A DNA stretch of 64,000 bases from Bog-473 sp963807775. GTDB lineage: Bacteria; Actinomycetota; Acidimicrobiia; Acidimicrobiales; RAAP-2. Position numbers and translations under genes: made by a program. Shown piece by piece: positions 8,888 to 17,925 of this stretch (positions within the stretch are counted from its first letter, which is position 1; each line of letters begins with the position of its first letter). A model generated the notes under the pieces. It was not told where the DNA came from. It worked only from the letters and a program-made list of their open reading frames with translations, and searched no databases. Location: positions 1 to 64,000 of the forward strand of contig CAWECY010000008.1 in assembly GCA_963807775.1 (NCBI GenBank). Reading direction: 5' to 3'.

Positions 8888-10290
8888 CGCGACCTCGGGC
8901 GCCGCTATCGACGCCGCCTGGGACGAGCGCGTCCTGCCCGCGCTCTGCGACTACACCCGGATCCCCTGCCTCTCCCCCGCCTTCGACCCCGACTGGGCCG
9001 AGCACGGCGCACATCGCCGCGGCGGCCGCAGCTGCTGCGCGAGTGGGTGCGACGACCAGGGCGCCGGCGCTGCAGCACCGAGATCGTCGCAGCTGCCCGG
9101 GCCGCACGCCGGTGCTCCTGGTCGACAACGGCGGCAGCCGGCGACCCCATCGTCGATCTACGGCCACATGGACAAGCAGCCCCCGCTCGGCGAGTGGCGC
9201 AGCGGCCTCGGCCCCTACGAGCCCGTGCGCGAAGGCGACCTCCTCTACGGCCGGGGGACGGCCGACGACGGCTACGCGACGTTCGCCGCCGTGACGGGTC
9301 TGGCTGGCGGCGGGCGGCGGCCAGGGCCGCGTGCCTCATGCTCATTGAGGCGAGCGAGGAGAGCGGCAGCCCCGACCTGCCGGCCTACCTCGAGCACCTG
9401 CGGCGAGCGCATCGGACGGCCGCGGCTGGTCATCTGCCTCGACTCGGGCGGGCTGAGCTACGACCGCCTGTGGCTCACGACGTCGCTGCGCGGCAACCTG
9501 GTCGCCACGGTCACCGTGCGACGTGCTGACCGAGGGCATCCACAGCGGGCAGGGCGGCGGCGTCGTGCCGTCGTCGTTCCGCATCCTGCGCCGCATCCTC
9601 TCGGCGGATCGAGGACGAGGACGACCGGCCGCATCCTCCTGCCCGAGCTCCGGGGGCGGGGATCCCCGAGGCGCACCTGGCCAACCTCGAGCCATCGCTG
9701 GCCGGGAGTTCCCCGACAGCGCGGCCCCCGTGGTCGACGGGCTGCAAGCTGCTGGCCGCCGACCCGGTCGACCGCCTGGCCGCGCGGACGTGGGGCGCCG
9801 CGCTCGAGGTGACCGGCGCCGACGGCCTGCCCACGCCCGCGCGACGGCGGCAACGTGCTGCGGCCCTCGACGACGCTCAAGTTCTCGCTGCGCCTGCCGC
9901 CCGACGTCGACGCCGAGCGCGGCGAGCGACGCGCTGATCTCGGCCATCGCGCACCGACGAGGGCGCGCACATCACCATCGACGTCGGAGGCGGCGGCCCA
10001 GGGCTGGGTCGCCGCCGCCGCTCGACGGCCGACGTGGCGGCCGTGCTGGCGCGGGTGTCGAAGGAGCGCTTCGGCGCGCGCCCGGGCGTCGTCGGCGAGG
10101 GCGGCTCCATCCCGTTCCTGGCCGACCTGCAGCAGGGCTTCCCCGGCACCCAGTTCGTGGCCACGGGGGTGCTCGGGCCGCACTCGAACGCGCACGGGCC
10201 CAACGAGTCGCTGCACATCCCGATGGCCAAGGCGGTGACCCACCTGGTGGCCGAGCTGGTGGGCGCCCGGTGGTTCCGAGCGATGGCGCC
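8884..10290 (+). pseudogene. M20 family metallopeptidase (dipeptidase), frameshifted
   Basis: Collected across frames, this is an M20/M28-type dipeptidase. It has AAWDERVLPALCDYTRIPCL at the start, the metal-binding YGHMDKQPPLGEW with LLYGRGTADDGYATFAAVTG (His-x-Asp and the bridging Asp), LIEASEESGSPDLPAYLEHL (catalytic Glu-Glu), DSGGLSYDRLW, LTEGIHSGQGGGVVPSSFRI (dimerisation-domain His) and GEGGSIPFLADLQQ with ATGVLGPHSNAHGPNESLHI near the end. Family members hydrolyse dipeptides or acylated amino acids using two zincs. Seven or more frame changes interrupt it. The exact stop is unclear but lies near the start of the following SDR gene. Confidence 0.75.
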
Positions 10291-11038
10291 GACGGCGCGC
10301 CGCTGGCGGGCAAGGTGGCGCTGGTCACCGGCGGCAGCCGCGGCCTCGGGCGTGAGATGGTGCTCGCCTTCGCCGACGCCGGGGCCGACGTCGTCGTCGC
10401 CAGCCGCAAGCTCGACAACTGCCAGGAGGTGGCGGCCGAGGTCGAGGCCAAGGGCCGGCGCGCGCTGCCCGTCGCCTTCCACGTGGGGCACTGGGACGAG
10501 ATCGACGGGCTGGTCGAGCAGGCCTACGGCGCCTTCGGCCGCGTCGACGTGCTGGTCAACAACGCCGGCATGTCGCCGCTCTACCCCGACCTGACCTCGG
10601 TGACGCGAGGAGCTGTGGGACAAGGTGATCGGGGTGAACCTGAAGGGGCCCTTCCGCCTGACCGCCCTGGTCGGCACGCGGATGGCGGCCGGCAGCGAGG
10701 GCGGGTCCATCATCAACGTCTCGAGCACGGGCTCGCTGCGTCCGGCGCCGCACATGCTGCCCTACGACGCGGCCAAGGCGGGGCTCAACGCCCTGACCGA
10801 GGGCTTCGCCAAGGCCTTCGGGCCGACGGTGCGGGTGAACTGCATCATGGCCGGGCCGTTCCTGACCGACATCTCGAAGGCGTGGGACCCGACGACGCTC
10901 GAGCACGGCATGCCGCACCACGCGCTCGGGCGGGCGGGCGAGCCCGACGAGATCGTCGGCGCCGCCCTGTACTTCGCCACCGACGCCTCGTCCTTCACGA
11001 CGGGCGCCATCCTGCGCGTCGACGGAGGTATCCCATGA
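10270..11038 (+). pseudogene. Short-chain dehydrogenase/reductase, one frame change
   Basis: A GTG at 10270 gives VVPSDGADGAPLAGK, followed by the SDR cofactor motif VALVTGGSRGLG, NNAGMS and the catalytic Tyr-x-x-x-Lys as LPYDAAKAGLNAL. The serine is in SIINVSSTGS. Length (about 255 residues) and ending (LRVDGGIP) are typical of FabG-like SDRs that oxidise or reduce hydroxyacyl or alcohol substrates with NAD(P). A single frame change lies near 10610 before EELWDKVIGVNLKGPFRLTA. The stop overlaps the ATG of the next gene (ATGA). Confidence 0.85.
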
Positions 11039-11676
11039 GCGACCCGGCTGGAACCAAGGACACGGCCGACTTCTGGTTCGACCCGCTGTGCCCGTGGGCC
11101 TGGATCACCTCGCGCTGGATGCTCGAGGTCGAGCAGGTGCGCGACATCCACACCGAGTGGCACGTGATGTCGCTCGCCATCCTGAACGCCGGGCCGCCAA
11201 GAGCTCGTCCGAGGAGTACAAGGCGCGCATGGCCCGGGCCAAGGGCCCGGTGCGGGTGTGCATCGCGGCCGAGCAGACCGCGAGGGCCGCGACATCCTGC
11301 TGCCCGCTCTACACGGCGCTCGGGAACCGCATCCACGTCGAGCGGCGGGGCCGCGAGGAGGGCGAGGGCGAGAAGATCGTGCGCCGAGGCGCTCGACGAG
11401 CTCGGGCTCCCGGCCTCGCTGGCCGACGCCGCGCACTCCGACGAGTTCGACGAGGCGCTCGAGGCGTCGCACCGGGCCGGCATGGAGCCGGTGGGCGACG
11501 ACGTGGGCACGCCGGTCATCCACTACAACGGCCGGCCATCTTCGGCCCGGTCGTCACGCCCGCGCCCAAGGGCGAGGCGGCCGGGCCGGCTGTGGGACGG
11601 CGTGCTGCTGTGCACCGGCACCGAGGGCTTCTTCGAGCTGAAGCGCACCCGGACGGCGCGGCCGAGCTTCGAGTAG
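11035..11676 (+). pseudogene. DsbA-like mycothiol-dependent oxidoreductase (Rv2466c family), frameshifted
   Basis: The protein starts MSDPAGTKDTADFWFDPLCP and continues WAWITSRWMLEVEQVRDIHT, the N-terminal signature of the actinobacterial Rv2466c family of thioredoxin-fold enzymes that use mycothiol. The active-site motif reads CPWA rather than CPWC, so only one Cys remains, as in several family members. Later pieces, EEYKARMARAKGPVRVCIAA, LYTALGNRIHVE, ALDELGLPASLADAAHSDEF and VGDDVGTPVIHYNG, confirm the family. About four frame changes occur. Its presence supports an actinobacterial host making mycothiol. Confidence 0.8.
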
Positions 11677-11858
11677 GCCGCAAAGCTGACGCGGGCCCAG
11701 CGCGCGGGTGGTCAGTGGCGTAGTCCGCCTCGGGGGGTCAGTGCCGGCGGGCCCGGCGCCCTCGTTCTCCGCTACGTGGCTATGTCCGCCGTCTATCTAG
11801 AAATCAAGACAATCCGTCCAGTCCAATGTCAAGGAGTGTTTGCAGGGACGCTTGCCGG

Positions 11859-12779
11859 TCAGCCCCGCCACGGCTCGGAGTCGAACCCCGGGTAGCGCAC
11901 GCGCATGGCGTCCAGCGTGTTGGCGGTCCACCAAGCGTGCCCCGGCGGGGGGAAGCCGAACAGCTGCAGCTGGCGCGGGCTGGCCGCCACCACGAAATCG
12001 ACCCACTCCTGCCCCGCCGACTGCATCGGCCACGAGTGCCGCCCGATCCAGTCGGCGGCGGCCACGCGGAAGTTGACGTGGATGGTGTACCGGGCCCCGC
12101 GGGCGAGCGTGAGGGCGGTGCCCCGGTGGAACGTGTCGAGCCGGTAGGCGACGACGGTGCCGGCCGGGCCGTCGGCGGCCACCTCGGCCCGGTACAGCCC
12201 GGGCCGCCCAGCGGCGCTGACCCATCCGGTCGGCGCCTCCGGGTCCGTCACGCCGTCGGTCGCCGGGTACCAGTTGGGCAGCGCCGGGACCTCGGCGGCG
12301 TTCGCACGCGGCACCAAGCTCGGTGGTCCCAACTCGGCCGGGACGTCGGCCAGGTAAAGGAACATCTCGACCTGATCGGCCGGCGCGTCGGGGGACGGCA
12401 CGAGCACGGTGTGGTTGAGGTAGTCGCGGTGATGGTGCTGGTCGTAGTCGGCCGCCCCGGTGTACTTGGCCCACGCCTCGATGGAGTAGACCCGCAGATC
12501 CCCCGTGCCCAGCAATTGCTCCGCCAGCCCGACCACCCTCGGGTGCACGGCCAGGAGACTCAGGTCCACGCTGGCGAAGGGGAAGTTCGTGATGCCGCCG
12601 AACTCGTCGCGATAGCGGGCGTTGCGCCCGGGATCGGCGTCGTCGTGGAACTCGTCGGCCGTCGGGAACACCGAAGGCAGCCCGGCCACCGCGGCCGCCA
12701 GCTCGCCGTCGGCCAGGAGCCCCGGCACGATCACGAACCCGTCGCGCCGCCAGCGGTCCGAGACGGTTGACGCCTCCAT
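11859..12779 (-). CDS. Phytanoyl-CoA dioxygenase (PhyH) family protein
   Basis: This 306-residue Fe(II)/2-oxoglutarate oxygenase has the PhyH core. After an N-terminal helix (DRWRRDGFVIVPGLLADGEL), the metal ligands His-x-Asp appear in YDQHHHRDYLNHTVLVPSPD, and the distal His with the oxoglutarate Arg in DTFHRGTALTLARGARYTIH. Family enzymes hydroxylate acyl-CoAs or secondary metabolites; the substrate is not evident. The frame is clean, in contrast to the genes just upstream. It faces left, and 180 bases of more AT-rich sequence separate it from the DsbA-like gene. The TrmO gene lies 15 bp upstream on the same strand. Confidence 0.85.
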   Translation of the reverse strand: MEASTVSDRWRRDGFVIVPGLLADGELAAAVAGLPSVFPTADEFHDDADPGRNARYRDEFGGITNFPFASVDLSLLAVHPRVVGLAEQLLGTGDLRVYSIEAWAKYTGAADYDQHHHRDYLNHTVLVPSPDAPADQVEMFLYLADVPAELGPPSLVPRANAAEVPALPNWYPATDGVTDPEAPTGWVSAAGRPGLYRAEVAADGPAGTVVAYRLDTFHRGTALTLARGARYTIHVNFRVAAADWIGRHSWPMQSAGQEWVDFVVAASPRQLQLFGFPPPGHAWWTANTLDAMRVRYPGFDSEPWRG

Positions 12780-12793
12780 CGGCCCGACGCGAC

Positions 12794-13254
12794 TCAGTAG
12801 TAGCCCGCCATCAGCTCACTGGCCCAGGCCGGCTGGCGCACCGAGCCAGGGTCCGGCTCGAACTCGCGCAGGTAGGGCTTGACGTCGAGCACCGGCGACC
12901 CGTCGACGGCGTCGAGGCCCCGCACGTGCAGGTCGAGCCCGTCCACCCGTTGCAGGGAACAGGCCGATACCCCGAGCCGGTTGGGGCGCATTTTGGCCCG
13001 CTGGGCGAACATGCCCACCTCGGGCCAGTCCGGGTTGTCCCGCGGGCGCCGGGCCCCGGTCTGCACGCCGGCCTCATCGACCAGGTGGAACTGGAACACC
13101 ACGACGATATGGGAGAAGGCGTCGAGGCCGGCCACCACGTCGGGTCCGAAGCGATTCCGGTCCAGCCGGATCACCGCCTCCACGTCTCCCCAGTCGTCGT
13201 CGATGGCCTCGGTCCGCCCCCGACCACCACGCCGACGGGCTCCAGCGCGATCAC
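12794..13254 (-). pseudogene. trmO: tRNA N6-threonylcarbamoyladenosine methyltransferase TrmO (YaeB), one frame change
   Basis: The intact C-terminal 129 residues carry TrmO landmarks: FSHIVVVFQFH, FAQRAKMRPNRLGVSACSLQ, GLDAVDGSPVLDVKPYLREF and a WASELMAGYY end. The N-terminus IALEPVGVVVGG is in another frame starting from GTG 13254. One extra G in the run near 13220 would join them. TrmO methylates N6 of t6A37 in certain tRNAs using S-adenosylmethionine. The single missing G in a G run makes a sequence error likely, so the gene may be functional. Confidence 0.85.
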
Positions 13255-13323
13255 GCCGGCCAACGGTAGTTTCTGACGTCGTGAGCGGCGAGGAGCGGGG
13301 GGCGGCTGACCGGCATCATCGCC

Positions 13324-14433
13324 ATGAGCGAGCTGCGGCGGCGGCTCCGTGACCGCTCTGTGCTCATCACGAGCCTCGTGGCGCCCCTGGCCATCGCCGC
13401 CATCCTCGGCTTCGCCTTCGCCGGCCACCCGGGCACCGGCGCCCTCCCCATCGGGGTGAGCGGGGCGTCGCCGTCGGTCGTGCGCGCCGCCGCCCACGCC
13501 GCCCAGCTGCCGCCGAACGTGACCGTGCGCACGGTGGCGTCGCCCGCCGACCTGAAGCGGGAGGTGGCCGACGGCAGCCTGGACGGCGGCGTCATCGCCT
13601 ACCCGGTGCACAAGAGCCTGGGCGACCTCCTCATCCCGATGGTCTCGCCCGGCGCCACCCACACGCCCGGCTTCACGGTGGTCGACCGGGCCGACACCCT
13701 GGTCGGCGAGGAGACGGCGCAGGCCGTGGCCGCGGGCCTGGCCAGCCGCATGTACGCCGCCCGCGTCGGCAACGGGTCGGCGTCGGCGTTGGCCCCGCTC
13801 CAGCTCGAGGAGGGCACCGTCGGCGACGGCGGCAAGGCCGTGCTCGATTACTTCGCCCCCTCCATCGCCGTGGTCTTCCTGTTCATCGGCAGCGGGCTCG
13901 GCATGCGCTCGCTCATGCTCGAGCGCACCGGAGGCACGCTCGTGCGCATGGCGGCCGCGCCCATCCGGCCGGCAGCCATCGTGAACGGCAAGATGCTGGC
14001 GGTCGGTGTCACCGGCCTGGTCTCCATCTTCGTCGTCTGGGGTGCCACCACGCTCGCCTTCGGGGCCGACTGGGGCGACCCGCTGGGCGTACTGCTGATG
14101 TGCCTGGGTTCGGTCGCCGCCATGTGCGGCTTCGGTGTCCTGGTGACGTCGTTCGCCCGCGACGAGCGCGAGGCGTTCGCCGCCTCGCTCATCGTCGGCC
14201 TCGTCCTGGCGCTCCTGGGTGGCAACCTGCTGCCGCCGGGTGCCCTGCCCCCCTTCCTGCAGGTCCTCAGCCTGGGCACCCCGAACGGCTGGGCGCTGGT
14301 CGGCTTCGGCCGGCTGGCCCTGCTCCGTGACCCCACCCACGAGATCGTCGGGCCCTTCCTCGTGCTCTGCCTCATCGCGGTGCTGACCATCGGGCTGGCC
14401 CTGACCCGCGTGCGGCGCATGGTGACGCCGTGA
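13324..14433 (+). CDS. ABC-2 type transporter permease
   Basis: A 369-residue membrane protein with one N-terminal hydrophobic helix (VLITSLVAPLAIAAILGFAF), a large extracytoplasmic loop of about 150 residues, and five or six C-terminal helices beginning YFAPSIAVVFLFIGSGLGMR, as in the ABC-2/ABC2_membrane_3 export permeases. The gene probably starts upstream at GTG 13281: adding one G to the six-G run near 13297 gives VSGEERGGRLTGIIAMSELR in frame. It overlaps the next permease by GTGA, so the two likely form a heterodimer. No ATPase gene is adjacent, which is unusual for this family. Confidence 0.85.
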   Translation: MSELRRRLRDRSVLITSLVAPLAIAAILGFAFAGHPGTGALPIGVSGASPSVVRAAAHAAQLPPNVTVRTVASPADLKREVADGSLDGGVIAYPVHKSLGDLLIPMVSPGATHTPGFTVVDRADTLVGEETAQAVAAGLASRMYAARVGNGSASALAPLQLEEGTVGDGGKAVLDYFAPSIAVVFLFIGSGLGMRSLMLERTGGTLVRMAAAPIRPAAIVNGKMLAVGVTGLVSIFVVWGATTLAFGADWGDPLGVLLMCLGSVAAMCGFGVLVTSFARDEREAFAASLIVGLVLALLGGNLLPPGALPPFLQVLSLGTPNGWALVGFGRLALLRDPTHEIVGPFLVLCLIAVLTIGLALTRVRRMVTP

Positions 14434-15473
14434 TCCCGGTCGTGCGCGTCAACATCCGCCGGGCCGTCGGCGACGCCCGCCTGGTGTTCGTGGCCACGGC
14501 CTTCCCGGTCCTGTTCATCCTGGTGACCGGTCTCCTCGCCGGCAGCCCCCGCGAGCCGGTGGGCCTGGTGCACCCGCCCGCGCGGCTGCTCCAACTCATC
14601 GACCGCACCAACGGCCTGAAGGCCCATCTGGAGGCGAGCCCGTCGACGCTGGCCGACGACATCCTGCGGGGCCGGATCGTGGCCGGCCTGGTGACGCTGC
14701 CGGCGCCACCCGGGCACCTGAGGTTCGAACTGGTCAGCGAAGGCGCCAACACCAGCGCTGTGCAAGCGCGCACCGACGTGGTGGCGCTGCTCGACCTCAT
14801 GACGGCCGAGGGCGCACGCACCAAGGTGACCGACGTCACGCTGGCCCACACCGACATCCCGCCGCCCATAAGCCCCTTCGCCTACGTGGCGCCGGCCGTC
14901 CTCGTGCTGTTCCTCGGCATCACCGTGCTCCTCCTGTCGTCGGGACTGGTCGAGTCCCGCCGGATCGGCATGATGAAGCGGCTGGCCGCGGCCCCGATCC
15001 TGGGCCGGTCGGTCATGGCGGCACAGATCGTCTCGTGCCTCGTGGTGGCGGCCGGGCAGTCGGCGGGCCTTTTGCTCGTCGGCCGGGTCATCTTCGGCGT
15101 GCACTGGGGCGACCCGGCAGCCGTGTTCGTGGTGCTGGCCCTGCTCTCCCTCAGCTACGCCGGCGCCTCGGGCATCCTCGGATCACGGGCGCGCACCGAG
15201 GAGCAGGCCATCTCGGTGGCCGTCGTGCTCGGCATCGTCTGCGGCATGCTCGGCGGCTGCATGTACCCGCTCGACGTGGTCGGGTCGGCCGTGCGCGACG
15301 TCGGCCACATCGTGCCCCAGGCCTGGGCCATGGACGCCTTCGTCAAGCTCATCTACGACCACGTGGGGTTCCGCGCTGTGCTGCCTGAGATCGGCGCGCT
15401 GGCCGTCTTCGCCGTTGTGCTGGTCGCCGTGTCGGCGCGGGTCTACGCGCGGACGGTGTACTCGCCCGGGTGA
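14430..15473 (+). CDS. ABC-2 type transporter permease, second subunit
   Basis: This 347-residue protein has the same architecture as its upstream neighbour: N-terminal helix (ARLVFVATAFPVLFILVTGL), large external loop, then helices starting YVAPAVLVLFLGITVLLLSS. It includes MMKRLAAAPILGRSVMAAQI between helices, equivalent to LVRMAAAPIRPAAIVNGKML in the first. The pair probably exports a drug, lipid or polymer with an ATPase encoded elsewhere. Its 3' end overlaps the convergent monooxygenase gene by 31 bp. Confidence 0.85.
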   Translation: MIPVVRVNIRRAVGDARLVFVATAFPVLFILVTGLLAGSPREPVGLVHPPARLLQLIDRTNGLKAHLEASPSTLADDILRGRIVAGLVTLPAPPGHLRFELVSEGANTSAVQARTDVVALLDLMTAEGARTKVTDVTLAHTDIPPPISPFAYVAPAVLVLFLGITVLLLSSGLVESRRIGMMKRLAAAPILGRSVMAAQIVSCLVVAAGQSAGLLLVGRVIFGVHWGDPAAVFVVLALLSLSYAGASGILGSRARTEEQAISVAVVLGIVCGMLGGCMYPLDVVGSAVRDVGHIVPQAWAMDAFVKLIYDHVGFRAVLPEIGALAVFAVVLVAVSARVYARTVYSPG

Positions 15474-16906
15474 AAGCGCCGGGTCAGCCGGCGGAATTTC
15501 CATGTGTGGTCGGGCCACAGCGTCGTGTTGCGCCCGCGATGGTCCAGGTACCAGCTGCTGCAGCCGCCCTCCACCCAGACCGAGTGCTCGAGCCGGGCCT
15601 GCAGGCGTTCGTTGTAGCGCCTCAGCACGGACGGCTTGACCTCGACGCTCCGCACGCCCGGGCGCCGCAAGAAGGCCAGCGCGCTGGCCACGTAGTTGAT
15701 GTGCGACTCGATCATGTAGATCATCGAATTGTGGGCCAAGGTGGAATTGGGCCCGATGATGAGGAAGAGGTTGGGGAACCCGGTCACGGTCGACCCCGCG
15801 TACGCCTCGACGCCGTTCGCCTTCCAGTGCTCGGCGAGCCGCACGCCGTCGCGCCCGACGATGTGCTGGGCGTAGGGCGGTTCGGCCGCCTCGAAGCCGG
15901 TGCCCATGATGACCACGTCGACGGGCCGGGCGATGCCGTCCTGCCCCACCACCTCGTGCGCGGTGAACGAGGCCACCGGCGTGTCCACCACCTCCACGTT
16001 GGGCCGCGTCAGCGAGGGGTAGTAGTCGTCTGAGAGCAAGAGGCGCTTGCAGCCGGGCTCGTAGTGCGGGGTCAGCCTCTCGCGCAGCGTCGGATCGGGT
16101 ACCTGCTTGGCCAGATGGCTGAGCGCCAGCTTGCGCACCGTTGCCTTGCGCCGCCGGCCATGGCCCACGAAGACCGAGAGAAGGGACTCGAAGAGCATGT
16201 AGATGCGCAGCCGCGACAGGCGCTGGGTGGCCGGCAGCGCCCGGTAGACCATTCGACGCAGTCGCGAGACGGCCCGGTTGCGCCGGGGCACGATGAAGGG
16301 CGGCGTGCGCTGGTGCAGATAGAGATGCTCGACCAGGGGTGCGATCTGAGGCACGAACTGAACGGCGGAGGCGCCGGTTCCCACCACGCACACCCGCTTG
16401 CCCCTCAGGTCGAAGCCATGCGCCCACTTGGCCGAGTGGAACACCTTGCCGCGGAAGCCGTCGAGCCCCGGGAACGCCGGGATCGACGGCTCGCTGAGCG
16501 GGCCGGTGGCCCAGACCAGCGCCGGTGCGGCGTATTCCTCGCCGCCGACCGTCCGCACGACCCAGCGATGTCCCACCTCGTCCCAGCGTGCCTCGTCCAC
16601 CCCGTGGTCGAAGCGGAGGTGGTCGCCCACGTCGAACCGGTCGACGCACTGGCGCGTGTAGTCCCAGATCTCAGCCTGCGAGGAGTAGGCGTGCGACCAG
16701 TCCGGGTTGAGGGCGAACGAGAAGGAGTAGAGGTTCGACGGCACGTCACAGGCCGCCCCGGGATAGGAGTTGTCCCGCCACGTGCCGCCGAGATCCTCGC
16801 CGCGGTCGAGCACGACGAAGTCGTCGACGCCCATGTCCTTGAGCCGCGCCGCCATTCCGATGCCGGAGAACCCGGCACCGACGACGACGACCCCGTGCTC
16901 GCGCAT
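15443..16906 (-). CDS. Flavin-containing / Baeyer-Villiger monooxygenase
   Basis: A 487-residue FAD/NADPH monooxygenase. The FAD Rossmann motif is at residues 5-20 (VVVVGAGFSGIGMAARL), the NADPH motif reads VCVVGTGASAVQFVPQI, and between them lies the Baeyer-Villiger fingerprint as FRGKVFHSAKW. DNSYPGAACDVPSNLYSFSF is the conserved substrate and flavin region. Such enzymes insert oxygen next to ketones, giving esters or lactones. The ATG at 16906 overlaps the dehalogenase stop by one base (TGATG), so the two are translationally coupled. The longer in-frame extension upstream is antisense to that gene and is not used. Confidence 0.92.
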   Translation of the reverse strand: MREHGVVVVGAGFSGIGMAARLKDMGVDDFVVLDRGEDLGGTWRDNSYPGAACDVPSNLYSFSFALNPDWSHAYSSQAEIWDYTRQCVDRFDVGDHLRFDHGVDEARWDEVGHRWVVRTVGGEEYAAPALVWATGPLSEPSIPAFPGLDGFRGKVFHSAKWAHGFDLRGKRVCVVGTGASAVQFVPQIAPLVEHLYLHQRTPPFIVPRRNRAVSRLRRMVYRALPATQRLSRLRIYMLFESLLSVFVGHGRRRKATVRKLALSHLAKQVPDPTLRERLTPHYEPGCKRLLLSDDYYPSLTRPNVEVVDTPVASFTAHEVVGQDGIARPVDVVIMGTGFEAAEPPYAQHIVGRDGVRLAEHWKANGVEAYAGSTVTGFPNLFLIIGPNSTLAHNSMIYMIESHINYVASALAFLRRPGVRSVEVKPSVLRRYNERLQARLEHSVWVEGGCSSWYLDHRGRNTTLWPDHTWKFRRLTRRFHPGEYTVRA

Positions 16907-17817
16907 CACGAGGTCGAGGCGACGAAGTCCACGACCACCCGGGCCAGGTCCTCCCCGCAGTCCTCCTGGAGGAAGTGGCCGCCGCCGACGATCGTGGTGT
17001 GGGGCTGCCCCTTGGCGCCGGGGATCCTCTCCTTCAGGTTGCGGTCGGCCCCCTTGGTAATGGGGTCGGAGTCGCTGAAGGCGCACAGGAAGGGCCGGTC
17101 GAAGGCGGCCAGGCCCACCCAGGCGGCCACGTTGGCGTCGTGGGCGGGGTCGTCGTGGCGCGAGGGGACGAGCATGGGGAACTGCCGCGCCCCGGCCTTG
17201 TAGGACTCGTCGGGGAACGGCGCGTCATAGGCGGCGCGGATCTCCTCGGTGATGCCCTTGGCGCAGCCTCCCTGCACGATGCCGCCGGTCGGGAACTCCT
17301 CCACCTCCTGAGAGAAACGCTGCCAGGCGAAGAAGGCGTCGCCGGGGCTGGTGTCGCCGGTGGGCAGGAACGTGTTGGCGGCCACCACCCGGGCGAAGCG
17401 GTCCGGGTGCTCCCCCACCAGGCGCAGGCCGATGAGCCCGCCCCAGTCCTGGCCCACCAGCGTGATGTCCTGCAGGTCCAAACGGTCGAACAGCAACTCG
17501 CGCGTCCACTCCACGTGGCGGGCGAACGTGTAGTCGCTGCGCTCGGCGGGCTTGTCCGATCGGCCGAACCCGACCAGGTCCGGCGCCACGATCTGCAGCC
17601 CGGACGCGGTCAGGATGGGGATCATCTTGCGATAGAGGAAGGACCAGGACGGCTCGCCGTGCATGAGCAGCACCACCGGGGCACCGGGGTCGCCCTCCCG
17701 CAGGTGGTGGACCCTCAGGATGCCCCCCTCGGAGTCCGCGATCTCCGCGTAGTGCGGCTCGAAGTCGTAGCCGGGCAGCCCGGCAAAACGGTCGTCGGGG
17801 GTGCGCAGCGTCTTCAT
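16906..17817 (-). CDS. dhmA: Haloalkane dehalogenase (HLD-I type)
   Basis: A 303-residue alpha/beta-hydrolase with the dehalogenase pattern. The oxyanion region is HGEPSWSFLYRK (53-64), the nucleophile Asp124 sits in VGQDWGG with halide-binding Trp125, the acid is probably Asp251 in FSDSDPIT, and the catalytic His281 is in GGGHFLQED. Asp124 and Trp125 match the Xanthobacter DhlA numbering. The enzyme hydrolyses carbon-halogen bonds to alcohols; the natural substrate of most such proteins is unknown. It heads an operon with the monooxygenase and diverges from the P450 gene. Confidence 0.88.
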   Translation of the reverse strand: MKTLRTPDDRFAGLPGYDFEPHYAEIADSEGGILRVHHLREGDPGAPVVLLMHGEPSWSFLYRKMIPILTASGLQIVAPDLVGFGRSDKPAERSDYTFARHVEWTRELLFDRLDLQDITLVGQDWGGLIGLRLVGEHPDRFARVVAANTFLPTGDTSPGDAFFAWQRFSQEVEEFPTGGIVQGGCAKGITEEIRAAYDAPFPDESYKAGARQFPMLVPSRHDDPAHDANVAAWVGLAAFDRPFLCAFSDSDPITKGADRNLKERIPGAKGQPHTTIVGGGHFLQEDCGEDLARVVVDFVASTS

Positions 17818-17925
17818 CGGGGCGGGAGCCTACGCGGTCGGGCCTGGAGCCGCCGCCTGCGGTGCAACGGGCGGCCACGGCCCGTAACCTGACGCTGACG
17901 TCACGTGCAGGGAGGGAGCCCCACC

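Noticed and set aside
8409..9812. Single 467-residue fusion of SRPBCC and M20 peptidase
   Set aside because: The continuous frame is accidental; family segments of each protein lie in other frames, and a GTGA overlap marks the gene boundary.
9523..11676. 717-residue fused SDR-DsbA protein
   Set aside because: The frame joins by chance across uncorrected shifts; an ATGA overlap at 11035 separates the two genes.
13171..14340. 389-residue open frame on the minus strand opposite the ABC permease
   Set aside because: Composition is dominated by Gly, Arg, His and Gln, there is no family resemblance, and it mirrors a membrane-protein gene in high-GC DNA; a shadow frame.
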